A DNA stretch of 64,000 bases, taken from contig NC_089983.1 of NCBI RefSeq assembly GCF_036417845.1, forward strand, positions 25,263,207-25,327,206, read 5' to 3'. The position numbers and the translations under genes are program-made. Source of the DNA: Apteryx mantelli. Taxonomy: Eukaryota > Chordata > Aves > Apterygiformes > Apterygidae. Below are positions 51,401-62,400 of this stretch, in pieces (positions within the stretch are counted from its first letter, which is position 1; each line of letters begins with the position of its first letter). A model generated the notes under the pieces. The model searched no databases. It was not told the origin of the DNA and saw nothing but the letters and a program-made list of their open reading frames with translations.

Positions 51401-53424
51401 TATAAAGGTACCTTTTTGCTACCAAAGAACTTATTCTTAGAGGTACCTTCCAGATTGCCAGACTGGAAGGAAAAATAAGTTAGAGATCCTAGAAGTAGTT
51501 AGCGTGATCAAATAATCCTAACCCTTTTGCTGGTAATGTCAGTTATAGTCTCCAAGTGTCCCACACTGGCCAAATGACGTGGCCTTTTTGGAGAGCTCTC
51601 CAAAACTGCTCGGTAGACCTCACACAAAAAGAAAGCAGCAGAGGAACTGTGCAACTCCCTACTACAGGGAGTAGAAGCAAAGTTGCTTCAAAGAATGGGA
51701 ACCTTACATACATCCTGCTCACCACCACTTTTGCCAGCCAGGCCCTCCCTACTAATAGGGAAGGCATCCCCTTGAGATCCGGGGTTACTGAACCTAACAG
51801 GTTAATGGAGTTTACACAGACTTCACAGCCACAGAGGTGCTCTGAAGTCAATTAGAGATGCAAGCTTGTCAATTATATAGACTATTTCTAAAAACCGCAT
51901 TGGATCTCAACTCTGTGTACATGATGAAATTGAGAGGAAACATCAGAGAGATTTTATGCCCACAACATGAAGCAAATACTCCTTGAGTTTGGGGCAGTAT
52001 TAGCTTTGAGAATGAAGTAAGCAGCAAGCATCATGCAAGGCGTTACAACAGGGAACAGCATACCAACTGCAAAAGGTGCGAAGCACGCACAGTTCCTACA
52101 ATAGCAAGACAAGCAGATATTGTGCAAACACAGAGCAATATAAATATCAGTACAAGCAGCAGCACCCTAAAAATCCTATGTCCTTTAGGTTCTGGCACTT
52201 CAGTGAATTTAAAGAACATCGGATGCAGGGAAGATAACGAGCCATTGATTTTGACAGAAACAGTTCTTAAATAATTCACTTAGGTAAATACAGTTATTTT
52301 AGCTGGAAGATAATCATTCAAAAAATAAAATGGAATTAACATCTCTAGTTTAGAAAAAGATGACATTTTACCTGAACAGCAAGAGATGATGCATTATCAG
52401 AAAGCAAAATTTGTTCGTCTGTTGAAAGAAAAAACAAAAACCACAATTACAAAAAAAAATTTAGCTGCTGACCTGTAACTGTAAGTCATTCTGACTTGCG
52501 TTTCTTACAGATAAAACAGGGAGTACATATATAATTATTATGCAGCTGGACTAGAAAACTGTGAGATGAATATTAAAAAGGAAAAAAAAAAGTAACAGGA
52601 ATATTTCTCCCACAAATACAATCGCATTTATCATACATTACCAACAACATACAATAAAAAAACGCTCACAACTAAAAACCAAATGGTTGAGTTTTATGCC
52701 AATTACTCTTCTCCTAATCAAAGTTAAATAAAACCGCATCTTCATAACTCCTCTGGCTAAAAAGTAAAAGCATTCAGAAACCTATAAAAACTGCTTGCAG
52801 TTAATATTGCACACTGTGTCTAGGTCTGTCACACAAAAGAAAGATGACAAGTTCACTGCAATAAAAATTCCATGCTTAGAAGACTAGGGCTGCTACCTAT
52901 TAGTCTTCATTACTTTGCAGTCTTCTGACAACTGTAGCAGGCTGCTGAGCCCCAAATGGGGGCCATAATGTGATCTGATGATATATGAAGAGCTGCTAAA
53001 GGGAGCCTGAACCATCCTAGCCTATACATTTTAACAGTTCCTTTTTACTGAGAGCCCACTTTACCACAAGACTTCAAAAATCTGCTGCCTCAGCTATTGG
53101 TGCAGTAAATCTGCCAACTGTGCCTGCAACCACATCATTTTACACTGCCTACAGCAGCCAATATAATGAGTCAATAATAAACCAAGGACCTTATAGGCCA
53201 TGAATAGCTGGTTTATATTGGCAGATGCAAGCGTAGCTAAAACCTCTGACCAGACAAACAACACAAAGGAATCTTTTAACAGTTTCTGTGCTTCCTTGCA
53301 GTTAATTATGTTACTGCATATTTAATGTGTTTTTAAAAACAAAGTAATTATTAATTGCAAAAAACAGAGTACCCACCCTTCAGTTGCTGATACAATGCAG
53401 CATTTTCAGGCCAAGGCTCTGCCG
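29573..53424 (-). CDS. MTX2: Metaxin 2, exons 2-10 (5' partial)
   Basis: Metaxin 2 is a cytosol-facing mitochondrial outer-membrane protein. It partners metaxin 1 and SAMM50 in the SAM complex that inserts beta-barrel proteins. Nine exons join as 53424-53377, 52418-52372, 38153-38081, 35066-34990, 34209-34117, 33418-33380, 32958-32833, 32207-32131 and 29783-29573. This gives 791 coding bases including the TAA stop, or 262 complete residues after a split first codon. Diagnostic stretches are [74 protein letters not shown] and [20 protein letters not shown]. The first part (visible residues about 10-95) corresponds to the thioredoxin-like metaxin/GST-N domain, and about 110-235 to the helical GST-C domain. 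All introns are GT-AG and phases agree. Exon 1 with the start codon is not in the window. The C-terminal tail after [10 protein letters not shown] appears longer than in human MTX2. Confidence 0.97.
29784..32130 (-). other. MTX2: MTX2 intron 9
   Basis: GT-AG intron of 2347 bases. Positions about 30540-30690, ending 'GACCCCCAGAGGTCACAGTC', resemble an old amniote interspersed repeat, but I could not confirm a family. A 16-base perfect palindrome GAAACCTCGAGGTTTC lies at 31369-31384, which is about what chance predicts in 64 kb. Confidence 0.8.
32131..32207 (-). CDS. MTX2: MTX2 exon 9
   Basis: This 77-base exon encodes [20 protein letters not shown] then YFFNK and two bases (CA) of a split glutamine codon. 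The acceptor is TGATAG and the donor is GTAAGT. It forms helices of the GST-C-like domain. Confidence 0.96.
32208..32832 (-). other. MTX2: MTX2 intron 8
   Basis: GT-AG intron of 625 bases between exons 8 and 9. I see only AT-rich sequence with an A-rich stretch near 32775-32800. Confidence 0.85.
32833..32958 (-). CDS. MTX2: MTX2 exon 8
   Basis: This 126-base, phase-0 exon encodes 42 residues from [20 protein letters not shown] to KSLEQ. The acceptor is AAACAAAG after a CTGTTTTT tract and the donor is GTCAGT. The [10 protein letters not shown] motif is characteristic of metaxin 2. The part after KAIGW reads AGKSLEQ here where human has GKKTLDQ as I recall. Confidence 0.96.
32959..33379 (-). 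other. MTX2: MTX2 intron 7
   Basis: GT-AG intron of 421 bases. AT-rich and featureless apart from its splice sites. Confidence 0.85.
33380..33418 (-). CDS. MTX2: MTX2 exon 7 (39-base micro-exon)
   Basis: This is the smallest exon of the gene, exactly 13 codons encoding [13 protein letters not shown]. It is flanked by acceptor TGTTCCTAG and donor GTGAGT. It is phase 0 on both sides, so skipping it would keep the frame. Confidence 0.96.
33419..34116 (-). other. MTX2: MTX2 intron 6
   Basis: GT-AG intron of 698 bases. It contains a small CpG-containing patch at 33649-33690 (GGATCCGCGCGCTGGCGGCC). No gene or repeat is recognised. Confidence 0.85.
34117..34209 (-). CDS. MTX2: MTX2 exon 6
   Basis: This 93-base, phase-0 exon encodes 31 residues beginning [20 protein letters not shown] and ending LLTAE. 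It links the N-terminal fold to the helical GST-C-like domain. The acceptor is CCCCCATTAG and the donor is GTACAG, a weaker site than its neighbours. Confidence 0.96.
34599..34617. repeat. Poly(A) run in intron 5
   Basis: Nineteen consecutive A. Confidence 0.95.
34722..34743. repeat. Poly(A) run in intron 5
   Basis: Twenty-two consecutive A, about 100 bases from the run at 34599. Confidence 0.95.
34990..35066 (-). CDS. MTX2: MTX2 exon 5
   Basis: This 77-base exon completes the split glycine (G|GC) and encodes [20 protein letters not shown] followed by FVKAK. The VPFIHVGNQ segment corresponds to the conserved cis-proline loop of the thioredoxin-like fold. The acceptor is ATTACAG and the donor is GTAACA. 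Confidence 0.97.
35067..38080 (-). other. MTX2: MTX2 intron 4
   Basis: GT-AG intron of 3014 bases. It includes a GC- and CpG-rich patch at about 35371-35492 and another GC-rich patch at 36010-36130. Frames up to 116 codons cross these patches but match nothing I know. Confidence 0.85.
38081..38153 (-). CDS. MTX2: MTX2 exon 4
   Basis: This 73-base exon encodes [20 protein letters not shown], then MSPS and the first base of a glycine codon. The acceptor is TTTCCAG and the donor GTAAGT is a perfect U1 match. It covers the centre of the metaxin N-terminal thioredoxin-like domain and is one of the best conserved parts of the protein. Confidence 0.97.
39518..39543. repeat. Poly(T) run in intron 3
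   Basis: Twenty-six consecutive T, the longest homopolymer in the window, preceded by a short CA run. Confidence 0.95.
48466..48493. repeat. (CT)n microsatellite
   Basis: Fourteen uninterrupted TC units in MTX2 intron 3, followed by a CA-rich stretch. Confidence 0.97.
52372..52418 (-). CDS. MTX2: MTX2 exon 3
   Basis: This 47-base exon completes a split aspartate codon (G|AC) and encodes [15 protein letters not shown]. The acceptor follows a TTTCAACAG tract and the donor is GTAAAA. The human protein has glycine at the split codon, as I recall it. The change does not affect the frame. Confidence 0.95.
52419..53376 (-). other. MTX2: MTX2 intron 2
   Basis: GT-AG intron of 958 bases with AT-rich sequence. 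No feature beyond the splice sites is recognised. Confidence 0.85.
53377..53424 (-). CDS. MTX2: MTX2 exon 2
   Basis: This 48-base exon starts with two bases (CG) that complete an alanine codon from exon 1, then encodes [15 protein letters not shown] and the first base of the next codon. The acceptor is a pyrimidine run ending in CACAG and the donor is GTGGGT. It is the most 5' exon I can place. The reading matches the N-terminal part of human metaxin 2, which has 13-14 residues before this point. Confidence 0.95.
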
Positions 53425-56400
53425 CTGTGAAAAAAAGAGGAATTAATTAGGCAAGACGAACAGCAACGTGTTTGCAGACGCTAACTGAACACGAACGTTA
53501 CCTAGAGCAGAAACCAGAATTGCAAAGATGCTGATGCAAGATTTGACCTGCCCTAAAAATGTCCCACTGTCACTCTTTTCTCCTGGACTTTTCTCTTCCT
53601 CACAGCAAGCAGAGAGGGCCAACACAAGGGAGAAAACCAGATCCCCAAATTGAATGCTGCAACATAAGCTGAACTTCAAGTTATGTCATGGAATGGCCTT
53701 GCAACTATCAAGCAGCAAGAGCAGCTTATTCTCCTTTCATCATAAAGATATTCTTGTGCATATTCCCATCACGACTCTGGCCACTCTCAAAAACAATTAT
53801 TTATAGAGTACTAAACAAAGGATTCTGGAAAGAATGGAACAAATAAACAGAGGAGAGAGGCACAAACCTCAAAACTAAGTTCAAAGAAAGCTCTGGGGAA
53901 AGGGAAAAGCTTTTTGTCTTTTAAGGTTATGTCCTTTATAAACAGCACCCACAGAGCTAGGTGCTTGGGTATGTCAGAAACCAACCCACCATGAAGACTG
54001 GGGCTACCTTTTGCCTTAAATGATGTACTGGTCAACTTTAACATTGGTATGTCAATATTCTTAAAAAAAAAAAAAAAAATTCTCAGTTGTTCAAAAAAAA
54101 AACAAAGACAACTAACATATTTCAGTCAAAAACCTTTGCATTTGATCAATCAGATATCACATGAATTTATGGGAACGTACAAATAATAATCAGTACTGAT
54201 TCACTGTGAATGGTAACGTTAGAAAAACAGATCTTTCACATCATTTTGTCTGTTACATTCCTCGTTAAATTCATTTCAGAAATCTGTTGTCAAATATGAA
54301 TTCAAGCTTTGCATTCAACACAGATTAGCTATTTGTAAATAAAGTTACTGCTCTAATCACATAAATGAAGTGTTGTGTTTTTTTACAGCAATTAAGTCTA
54401 CAAATAAATGCGCGTGCGTCAAACAAACATGCTGCTGGCTTAGGTAAGGCCATTCATTGTATCATTACCTTCACAACTCCAAGAAAAAAAAATGCACTAT
54501 TTTGTAACTAACATTCTTTTCTGATACTCATGAAGTATCAACTTTTATGGAAGTCACACAGAATTATAAAGCTTATAACACTGTACACAGTTTTGCAAAG
54601 GTCACTACCTTTAACACTAAGGCACAAAGCCTATCAAAGCTATACTAGTATGGGCATGAGAAAGCAACTAATCACATTTAAGTGTCATGAAAAAATGTTT
54701 TTATGTTTTATTGTAGCAGTTATTGGTTTTACACCCCCTCCATTAAAGTTTTGCCCTGGAGTAAAAATTCTTGAGGTGAAAGTATATTCACTTCTTTAAA
54801 TAAAAAGGGACTAGATAGCATCTGTGATAACACAACACTGTTTAAAATTTCTCCAGGTCCACTGAAGTCTTGCAAGAGCAAATGGAATGAGGAAATTAAG
54901 AATGTTATTACTGTACTTTAGCAAACTGACCAGTGCTGAACTCTGAGAAAGTTATGAAAGTAACTAAGTCACAAAGGTACGTTGATCTGGTACATGGCAA
55001 TCCTTCAGCTATCCAGCAAAAACATCCTTTGCACAAGCCGAAGATGGTACAGAGAATTTCATAGTGCATGGGCCCATTTCTACTGATAATTTTTGCCTGA
55101 CCCTTTTCAGACTGGAATGTCAGATTTTTACCTAATTCTTGGGATTCTGGCCCAAACTGGCAGTGGCCTGTTTTTATACAGACACGTGGTTGAAATATTT
55201 CAGCCCCACAAAAATCAAATGAACTTTTCATTTTCCAGCAAAAGAGCTAAGTACATTTCAACAAATTCAAACATTAATTCCAGTCTGATCTTGGCACTAC
55301 TCTACATGTAACCTTGGAAATAAATAACAGCTTCTTGGCACACAGAATCCAACACGACCCCACTACTAAGGCATGCCATACCCATGCTATAAAACAAAAC
55401 ACAAGTAGAATATTTTTTGTAGCCTGTTTGCCTTTATCTGCTTAAAATTTCCTTCCACATCCTACTGATCCCATACAGATATTCATGAACCATACCTGCT
55501 CAGGACTTGATAACCCTAATTTGGTTAGTCACGATATGAAGTGTCTATCTGAGAATCTCAGTATATGCAGGAGCACGTGCCAAACTTAAGGGAAGGAAGG
55601 GACATGAGTGGTTTTAAACTCTTGTATTCATTCAGTCACAGGCTAGTTGTGTACTGGGATATGGGTTTTGACAAGTAAGCAAAACCAGGGCAAACAGCTA
55701 CACAAAAATCTCAGGCTGGGTTATCAATACACCTTATACTCCAAATTTCAGCAGTTCAAAGAAAATGAAAGAATAATATCCCCTGCATTTGGCACCTGAC
55801 AGTCTCCAGAGGGAGATGACATTTCTGATGGTGTTGGGATGAAGTAGACACATGTTCATGAGTCCTGAACTGAGACCTTCAGTTCTTTTCACACAACTCA
55901 GACAAAAGATAATAGATTTTTTTATTACTATCCAGACTGGATTTTAAAACAATCAACTTCACTTAAGATTCACATGCTTTTACTCAAGTCCTAGATGATT
56001 TATTTTGCAGTATGCTTTCAGAACTGGATGCAGCAGACCAAGGTGTGCTGGAAGAGTAACTGTGGTAACAAAACCAGAGGCACGTGTACAAAGCCTGTAC
56101 AATTCTCTGGAAATCAGGAATTAAATACCTACTCGTCATCTGTCCTGTATCTTCCAATTACTACTCACTCTCTGTTTCCTGCTTAGAGTATGAAATAACT
56201 GTTTCTGATGGAGGAAGAAGTTTAAATACACACTGCTGCATGAGATGTCCAGTCTTGAAAGGCACAGGTTGAATTCAAATATTTCCAGAGCTTCCTTCAA
56301 TCAGCCATAAAGCCAAAATCCACAGCTCAGGGAGACCAGAGCCCCACTTGGGGGGACAGAGGAGGAAGACTCGCTAAAGGGATACCATATGGTTCCATAA

Positions 56401-57130
56401 GAGGAGAAATTGTATAACATCTTTAATGTATGGCATGACTCTCGGCTTATGAATGTAGGTGAAGACATAATTTGTAGAATAATAGGCACTAATATTACAC
56501 GCTGCTTCAGTTCTGTCATATTTCCAATCCATCAAGTTGATTAATGCTATAATAACTCCTCACAAACTTATCATTTGTACACTAATGAAGTCAAATCTAG
56601 TTTATCCTTCGGCAACTATATTCTTGTGGTCTGTAGATGCTAGTTTCCTAGCTAACCAAGGCCACTATGGCACTAGGTATATAAAGAGAAAAATTAACAA
56701 ATGTGACGTTGATTCAGGTTCAGAAGCTTTCAACACAGATTCATATTTATGCGTTAGATCCTACGCAACAGACATTTCAATGAATTGCTCACAGGATAAA
56801 ATAACTGCCTGGAAGTATGCCTCATGGGGATAGCTTCTCCACATATCTTAAGAATAAGGAACTATTTGGTTCTTTTGTTCTGCCTCCATAACCAGAGGAC
56901 CTAACCCTGTGTGGTTTTCAGTGGGTCGCTCTCTCACACTTGCAATCTTCAGTAAAGGTCATTTTTCCATCTTACTGAAACTTTTCCCATGCTTAACAAA
57001 TTCAAATATTTAGTCTTTCATGTGGATTCTCTGGTGTTCAGGCCAAGCAAACCTCATACTGCTGTCTTTCCACAAGCAGAGACACTAGTACCATTTCTCC
57101 CCTAATACACTGTTTTGTTTTGTTTTCTTT

Positions 57131-57141
57131 GGGGGGGGGGG
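57131..57141. repeat. Poly(G) run in intron 1
   Basis: Eleven consecutive G, followed by TTGACA, similar to the G run at 26630 which is followed by TTGACC. Confidence 0.9.
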
Positions 57142-58963
57142 TTGACAGTTATAGGAAATATCTGTTTTTGGGACCAGTCCTTCCTGTTAAATTTGTCTGA
57201 AATGACAGAAGTTACTGGGAAGTAAGAATTAAGGAGACGTGAAGACACACACAGCATCACTGCATAAGCCCTGTTTTCCTAGGACTTCAGCCCTAAAAGC
57301 TGAGAATTCAACAGATGCAACATCACCACAACCAGAGAAGTTAAATGTAAAGTAGACCATCTACATAAAATCTTCTTTGGTTTTGAAAGATGACTGCAAA
57401 TACATGAGAAATTCACTAAGCTCAATATGTTTGTTAGTCACAAAGTGTTTTACTTATTAGCAGTTTAGGGCAGAGAATGCAGATTTCAAAGAGTTAACAG
57501 GGTTCATAGGTGCCAAATTAGATTTTTAGAGGAGAAATCTGTGAATTGTGTGCTGTATGTTTCCAGGGGATTTTAATTACTTAGGTTTGTAACTATCTAT
57601 TAAAACAAATTCCTAGATTCTTCATCTGTCATATCAAAGAATGACTTACGAAATACATTATTTTTGCTCATACATAAAGCTACCAAAAACATAATGAGAC
57701 ATGACAGTGATGTTAAATTCTTTGCCACTAAAAGTGTATTACAGTAGGTGCATTTTTCAGATTTGGAGGGAATTTTTTTACTGCAGCAACATTAAGGCCA
57801 GAGATATTCGATCAGAGTTTTGACTTTAACATTTCCAGATATTTTGGACTATTTCAATAACAAAAGTTTATGCACTTGAATACTTTGGGGACAGCAAGAG
57901 AGAAGAATGCACATATGCCATAAGAAAAGATACTTAAGAGCACCAGTCTTCACTACCAGCAGGGATGAGCGGCTCGCCTAAGGCCTTGCACATCTTAATT
58001 CCAACTACTGCTCTCAAACCAGGACATACTATACTTCTCAGCAGTCCCTGCAGAGAGGTGAATTACAGCTCCAAAAATGAGAGGTTGCACTAAAATTCCC
58101 ACGAGAAGCCTGTGGAAGAGGAAGGCATTGCATCAAATTCCCAAGTCCCTGTGCAGTGTCTCAGCCCCGACAATTCCTTCTCCAGGCTGTTCATGCATTT
58201 TATTAGAGCACAAAACAAGGTTTCAAATCCTGCACTCAGAATAGCTGGGAAACTATTCATCCTCTCTCAGTGCAACCTGGATGGAAATGGGGGGAACAGA
58301 TGTTTTCATCCGCTTTTCCCCAAGCAGCTTCAGAATGATGAAAGAGCCATAATGAAATAAATGGTTTACAGTTATGCCTTTAATCCTGTTCCTTAAAAAA
58401 AAGTAAGACTTGGACTCTGAAAATGATAAGACATGAAATACTTTGCATGTTAAATTGTGGAATATGCTAAACAACAATTTAGCAGCTTCAGAAGTTGAGT
58501 ATGAATAACCAGTTTCAAGTAGTACGGTATGCGATGTGGTTCGCCTTGCTAGTCTGCCACTCACTTAGCACATCTGTTGTCAAGCTACAGCATTCTTGAA
58601 TATCATGCACAGATAAATGCAAAAGACTTCTAGATCCAGGCATCGAGATGTTCCCTCCCTCAAGGGAAATGAAGTTATTAGCAGGTAAAAAAATTTTGTA
58701 GGAAAACACTCAACTTGAAATTAAGTTGTTCCCAGCTCCTAGCAATACCATAAAATGTGGGTGATGCAAGAACATTTCTGGAAGGCAGTGCAGACTGGAA
58801 ATAATTTTCAGTTATAAAACTAGTCCATGCCTAAGAATCATGGTTAAAGAACTAAGACTGAATGTTCCTATATGATTTATTATTCATCAAGTATTAAAGC
58901 TATACTGTGAGCCAAACAAGAAGAAAGTCAAGATGATCTCTGACTTCAAACTCCTACAAACTA

Positions 58964-58989
58964 AAATTTACTGAATTTTCAGTAAATTT
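58964..58989. repeat. Perfect palindrome, 12-base arms
   Basis: AAATTTACTGAA at 58964-58975 and its exact reverse complement TTCAGTAAATTT at 58978-58989 are separated by TT. The arms are longer than chance readily gives in a window of this size, though AT-richness raises the odds. Confidence 0.8.
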
Positions 58990-59382
58990 ATTCCTTAGTA
59001 TCCTCTACTTCTGTAAGTAAAGTACTCAATGGACTAACAATCTCTTTCAAGCAGTTCACTGTCTGATATCATCCAACTGAGGCTAGTAGTACCTGGCCCT
59101 GGATCATCTGATCTTTTCAGATCTTTTCAGTGCAATTTCCTGAAACAGTGAGTAGAAGTTTATGGATTGTACAGGAATAAAAGCACCTTCTCTGAATTTG
59201 CAACATTTGCATGGATCAATCTCTTTCTGTCATTTTTTAAAAAACTTTAAACTTTTTAAACTTTGATATTAAACTTGAATAAAATAGAGGAAGGCTAAAG
59301 CACCTGTATTTACCAGTTTGGTTCACATGACATTAAAGAACTGTTAAAACCACCACAAAGTAAGATATCCTCTATTAAAAGC

Positions 59383-59404
59383 AAAAAAAAAAAAAAAAAA
59401 AAAA
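59383..59404. repeat. Poly(A) run in intron 1
   Basis: Twenty-two consecutive A. Confidence 0.95.
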
Positions 59405-62400
59405 GTTGACATTAATTTGAACCACTGTGTTCCAATATTCAGCTGGAGAAATTAACTTACAAATTATTCTCACAATCTCCTTTAGCATCTCCCTAGGTAC
59501 AAATTTGATTAAATTATAATGAGATACATCAAAACTGTTTTCTCACAAGAGTAAATACTAAAAAGAAATCGAGTCTTGCTTTTGGGCAACATCCACACCC
59601 AGCAATATTACTTACAAATCTCCAAGCACTATGTAACAAACATCATAACAATCAGCAGGAAAATAGTTAGTTATCCTATTTGGTTTCACAAGACCAGTAC
59701 TATGAGGGGGTGAGGGGGGAACTGCTGCTCACTATATTCTAGATGAAGTAACCCAAAGAAAAACCCACTGAAAGCTCTCCCACAGCCTTCAAAAGGAAAG
59801 AGGATTATTTATTATTTGATGTCAAGATGCATCAGAAGCAGATGACCACTTCATTCTCTTTTCATACTATAAACTTTAAGCTTTGGTCACACTTGCAAAT
59901 AGCAATATATTCCTTAACAAGAAAATGCCAGGAATTGATGTGTTTATAAATCCTTATTACAGGAAATAACTGCAGGAACATATTTTGATTAATACAGTGA
60001 AGCTGCAACACTTTGGAACCAAAGCAATTAAAAGTATACCTCTCACACATTAACAGTGACCAGTAAAGGAAGTATGAGAAAGTTGTGAATTAGCTGCCTT
60101 AAGACCAACCAGTTCAACCTACCCACACTGAGTGCAGATCAATTTTGTGTAATTGGCCTGATTCCATAAACTAACAAGGGCCAAGGAAAAAAAAAGAAAA
60201 AAAAAAAGTAAGCATCAGCAACTCCCCGGCTCTGCTGACAAAGGACCAAAAAGTGTTTCATACTGCCTTGTCAAATGAAAACCGACTTTCACACAAGTTA
60301 AACAGTATGTGTTAAATCATGTATCAAATAATTACATCATTTGGTTAAATCCATCCCAGGCCTTCTTCTCAGAGAGACTGCAGTTCAGATAAATCATGAC
60401 TGTTCAGTAATTATTGATCAAGCAGATGTGGCAACATAAAGACTCAATCTCAGGAGCAATTCTCAAACTTGAGTTTCCTGTGGCTGGAACAGTAAGAGAG
60501 GCTGCGTGTGACACACTATTGCAGCAACCATTTAGTATGACAGAATCTGCTTCTTCACCTTCCAAGAAAGCTATTAATTGCATGTATTTAAACATTTGTC
60601 CAATTCCTTTACCATCTTTGAGTTGACTGCCCAGAGCATACACATCTGTGGTTCAACCCTCCAGGGTGCTTAGCATTCTTACAGTGGCAGGAGGCCATGG
60701 GAGGGAGATTGCTCAGCACCTCAGCGCCTGCAGAATCACGCCTCACAGTTGGGAGAAGAGAAGGCCAAAAAAAATCACTAAAATCAAATTCTTAAACAAA
60801 AGTTGCTCCTAAATCAACATCTGGATTTCTTTTGAAAAGCAGAGAGAGTGCCAGCTAAATGTTCTCAAAAGATTTATTCATAAAGTCCTGAAGAGTTGGA
60901 TCTATTTCACTTGTTCCTGATATTCAGCATAAATATTCCATCTCAAAGAAGTTCTGTAATTCTTAATTATAGCTTTTTATAGCTCTCTAAATCAATCACT
61001 TCCCTTTATGCTACTTAAGTCCCTTGCTCCTCTTGGCCCCGACTCAGGAAGTTAAACAGCAACCTTAGGAGCTGTCCTAAAGTGCAAGACAGTGGCAAGG
61101 TATGATACTCATGAGTACCTTAAGTGCCTTACCAGACTGGAACATTTCTTAGCCAAGTTGTCTACATTTGCATATTTTGAATCAGTCCTTTGGAAGCTCT
61201 CTGAGATGGAGATCCCCTCCTTCTCTGTAGTAGTCTGAACTCTTCTCTCCCAGGCATGTTTTGCCAGCAGTCTGGAAACCGTTTCTCCAATGTGTCCCAA
61301 AGAGCTTCCTACTTTCTCATCCACAGCACCCATACTCTGATCCATGACAGAAATCCTCTATGTCCTCCCACCAAACAGGACTTACCTGCTCCAAAAGCTG
61401 CTCCCCATGGACAGACGTCCCTGCCCACCTAGTCCTGACCCCTCCAGCCTTTCATTTTCTCCTTATCTCGCCCAAGACCCTGAGTGCAGCAGCACCAGGA
61501 GGCACAAAGCAATGACAGCAGAGACTCCACGTGCCTGAGTCTTGCAAAGGGGTGAGGAGAGCTGAGATCTCTAGACAGGAGAGCTCTGCAGGGCAGAAAT
61601 GCTAACAGAGTTAGCACTGGTGCAGTTGGCCAAGCTTTCTGCCCCTAGCAAGGGGAAAGATGCCAACGCCTCCTATGTTGCTCTAGGGCTCACAGTCTTC
61701 AAGTCAGCCCAGAAAAGAGACAATGCTATTTGCAATTGCATCTCTCAGGCTCTTCCTTGCCTCTGGGAAACATTGCAAACTCCCTGCCTCAAATCTGAAA
61801 GCCTTTAAACCCTTCCTCATAATCAAATCTTCACCTTCTTCTCTGTTTCTTTTCCAAGACTTTCAATGAACACACTTCAATGGGTCCAGAATTTCTCCAA
61901 TACAGCACTCAAATACAAAAATACAGGTGCAATAGGACAAAACCTCTTGGAAAGTTCTTGCTGAGGATGCAAGCATTGCACTGGCTTCAGTTTTGTTATA
62001 CAGCAACTGTCCAGAATTCCCACATCTCTTTCAGCATTTCTACTTTTGAGGTTGTACCAATTCAATACACTCATTTCAGTTTACTTTTTTTTCCCCAAAT
62101 GAGACTGGTATTATTTTTGGATTTTTCCTGTGTTCTTTGCAACATCATTGGTATTTTTTCCTTTGATGTTTGCAGTCTTTCTGATGCATTTCATAGGCTT
62201 TACTATTATATACAACTTCTTCCAGTTTATATTACTCATGTTCATATAACAACTATGTCTTTTTCCTAATAACTGAAGGGCAGAACTTAAAAATAATAAA
62301 AACATTTCCAGAATGCACCTGCAGTTTCTCACCCACGATGCTTTCAAAGAGACAGCTGAAAATGCCCAGAAACGCATGGGATGCCTGTTCAGCTAGAGCA

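Larger units (their letters stand above)
38154..52371 (-). other. MTX2: MTX2 intron 3
   Basis: GT-AG intron of 14218 bases, the largest complete one. It holds a 26-T run (39518-39543), a (CT)n repeat (48466-48493), scattered CCTAA-type motifs at 39871-40520, and a GC-richer patch at 44920-45400. A long AT-rich unique stretch at 46740-47640 could be regulatory. A segment at 51543-51855 has several hairpins and is open on both strands. Frames of 151 and 155 codons at 45997-46452 (plus) and 44914-45381 (minus) have no recognisable product. Confidence 0.85.
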
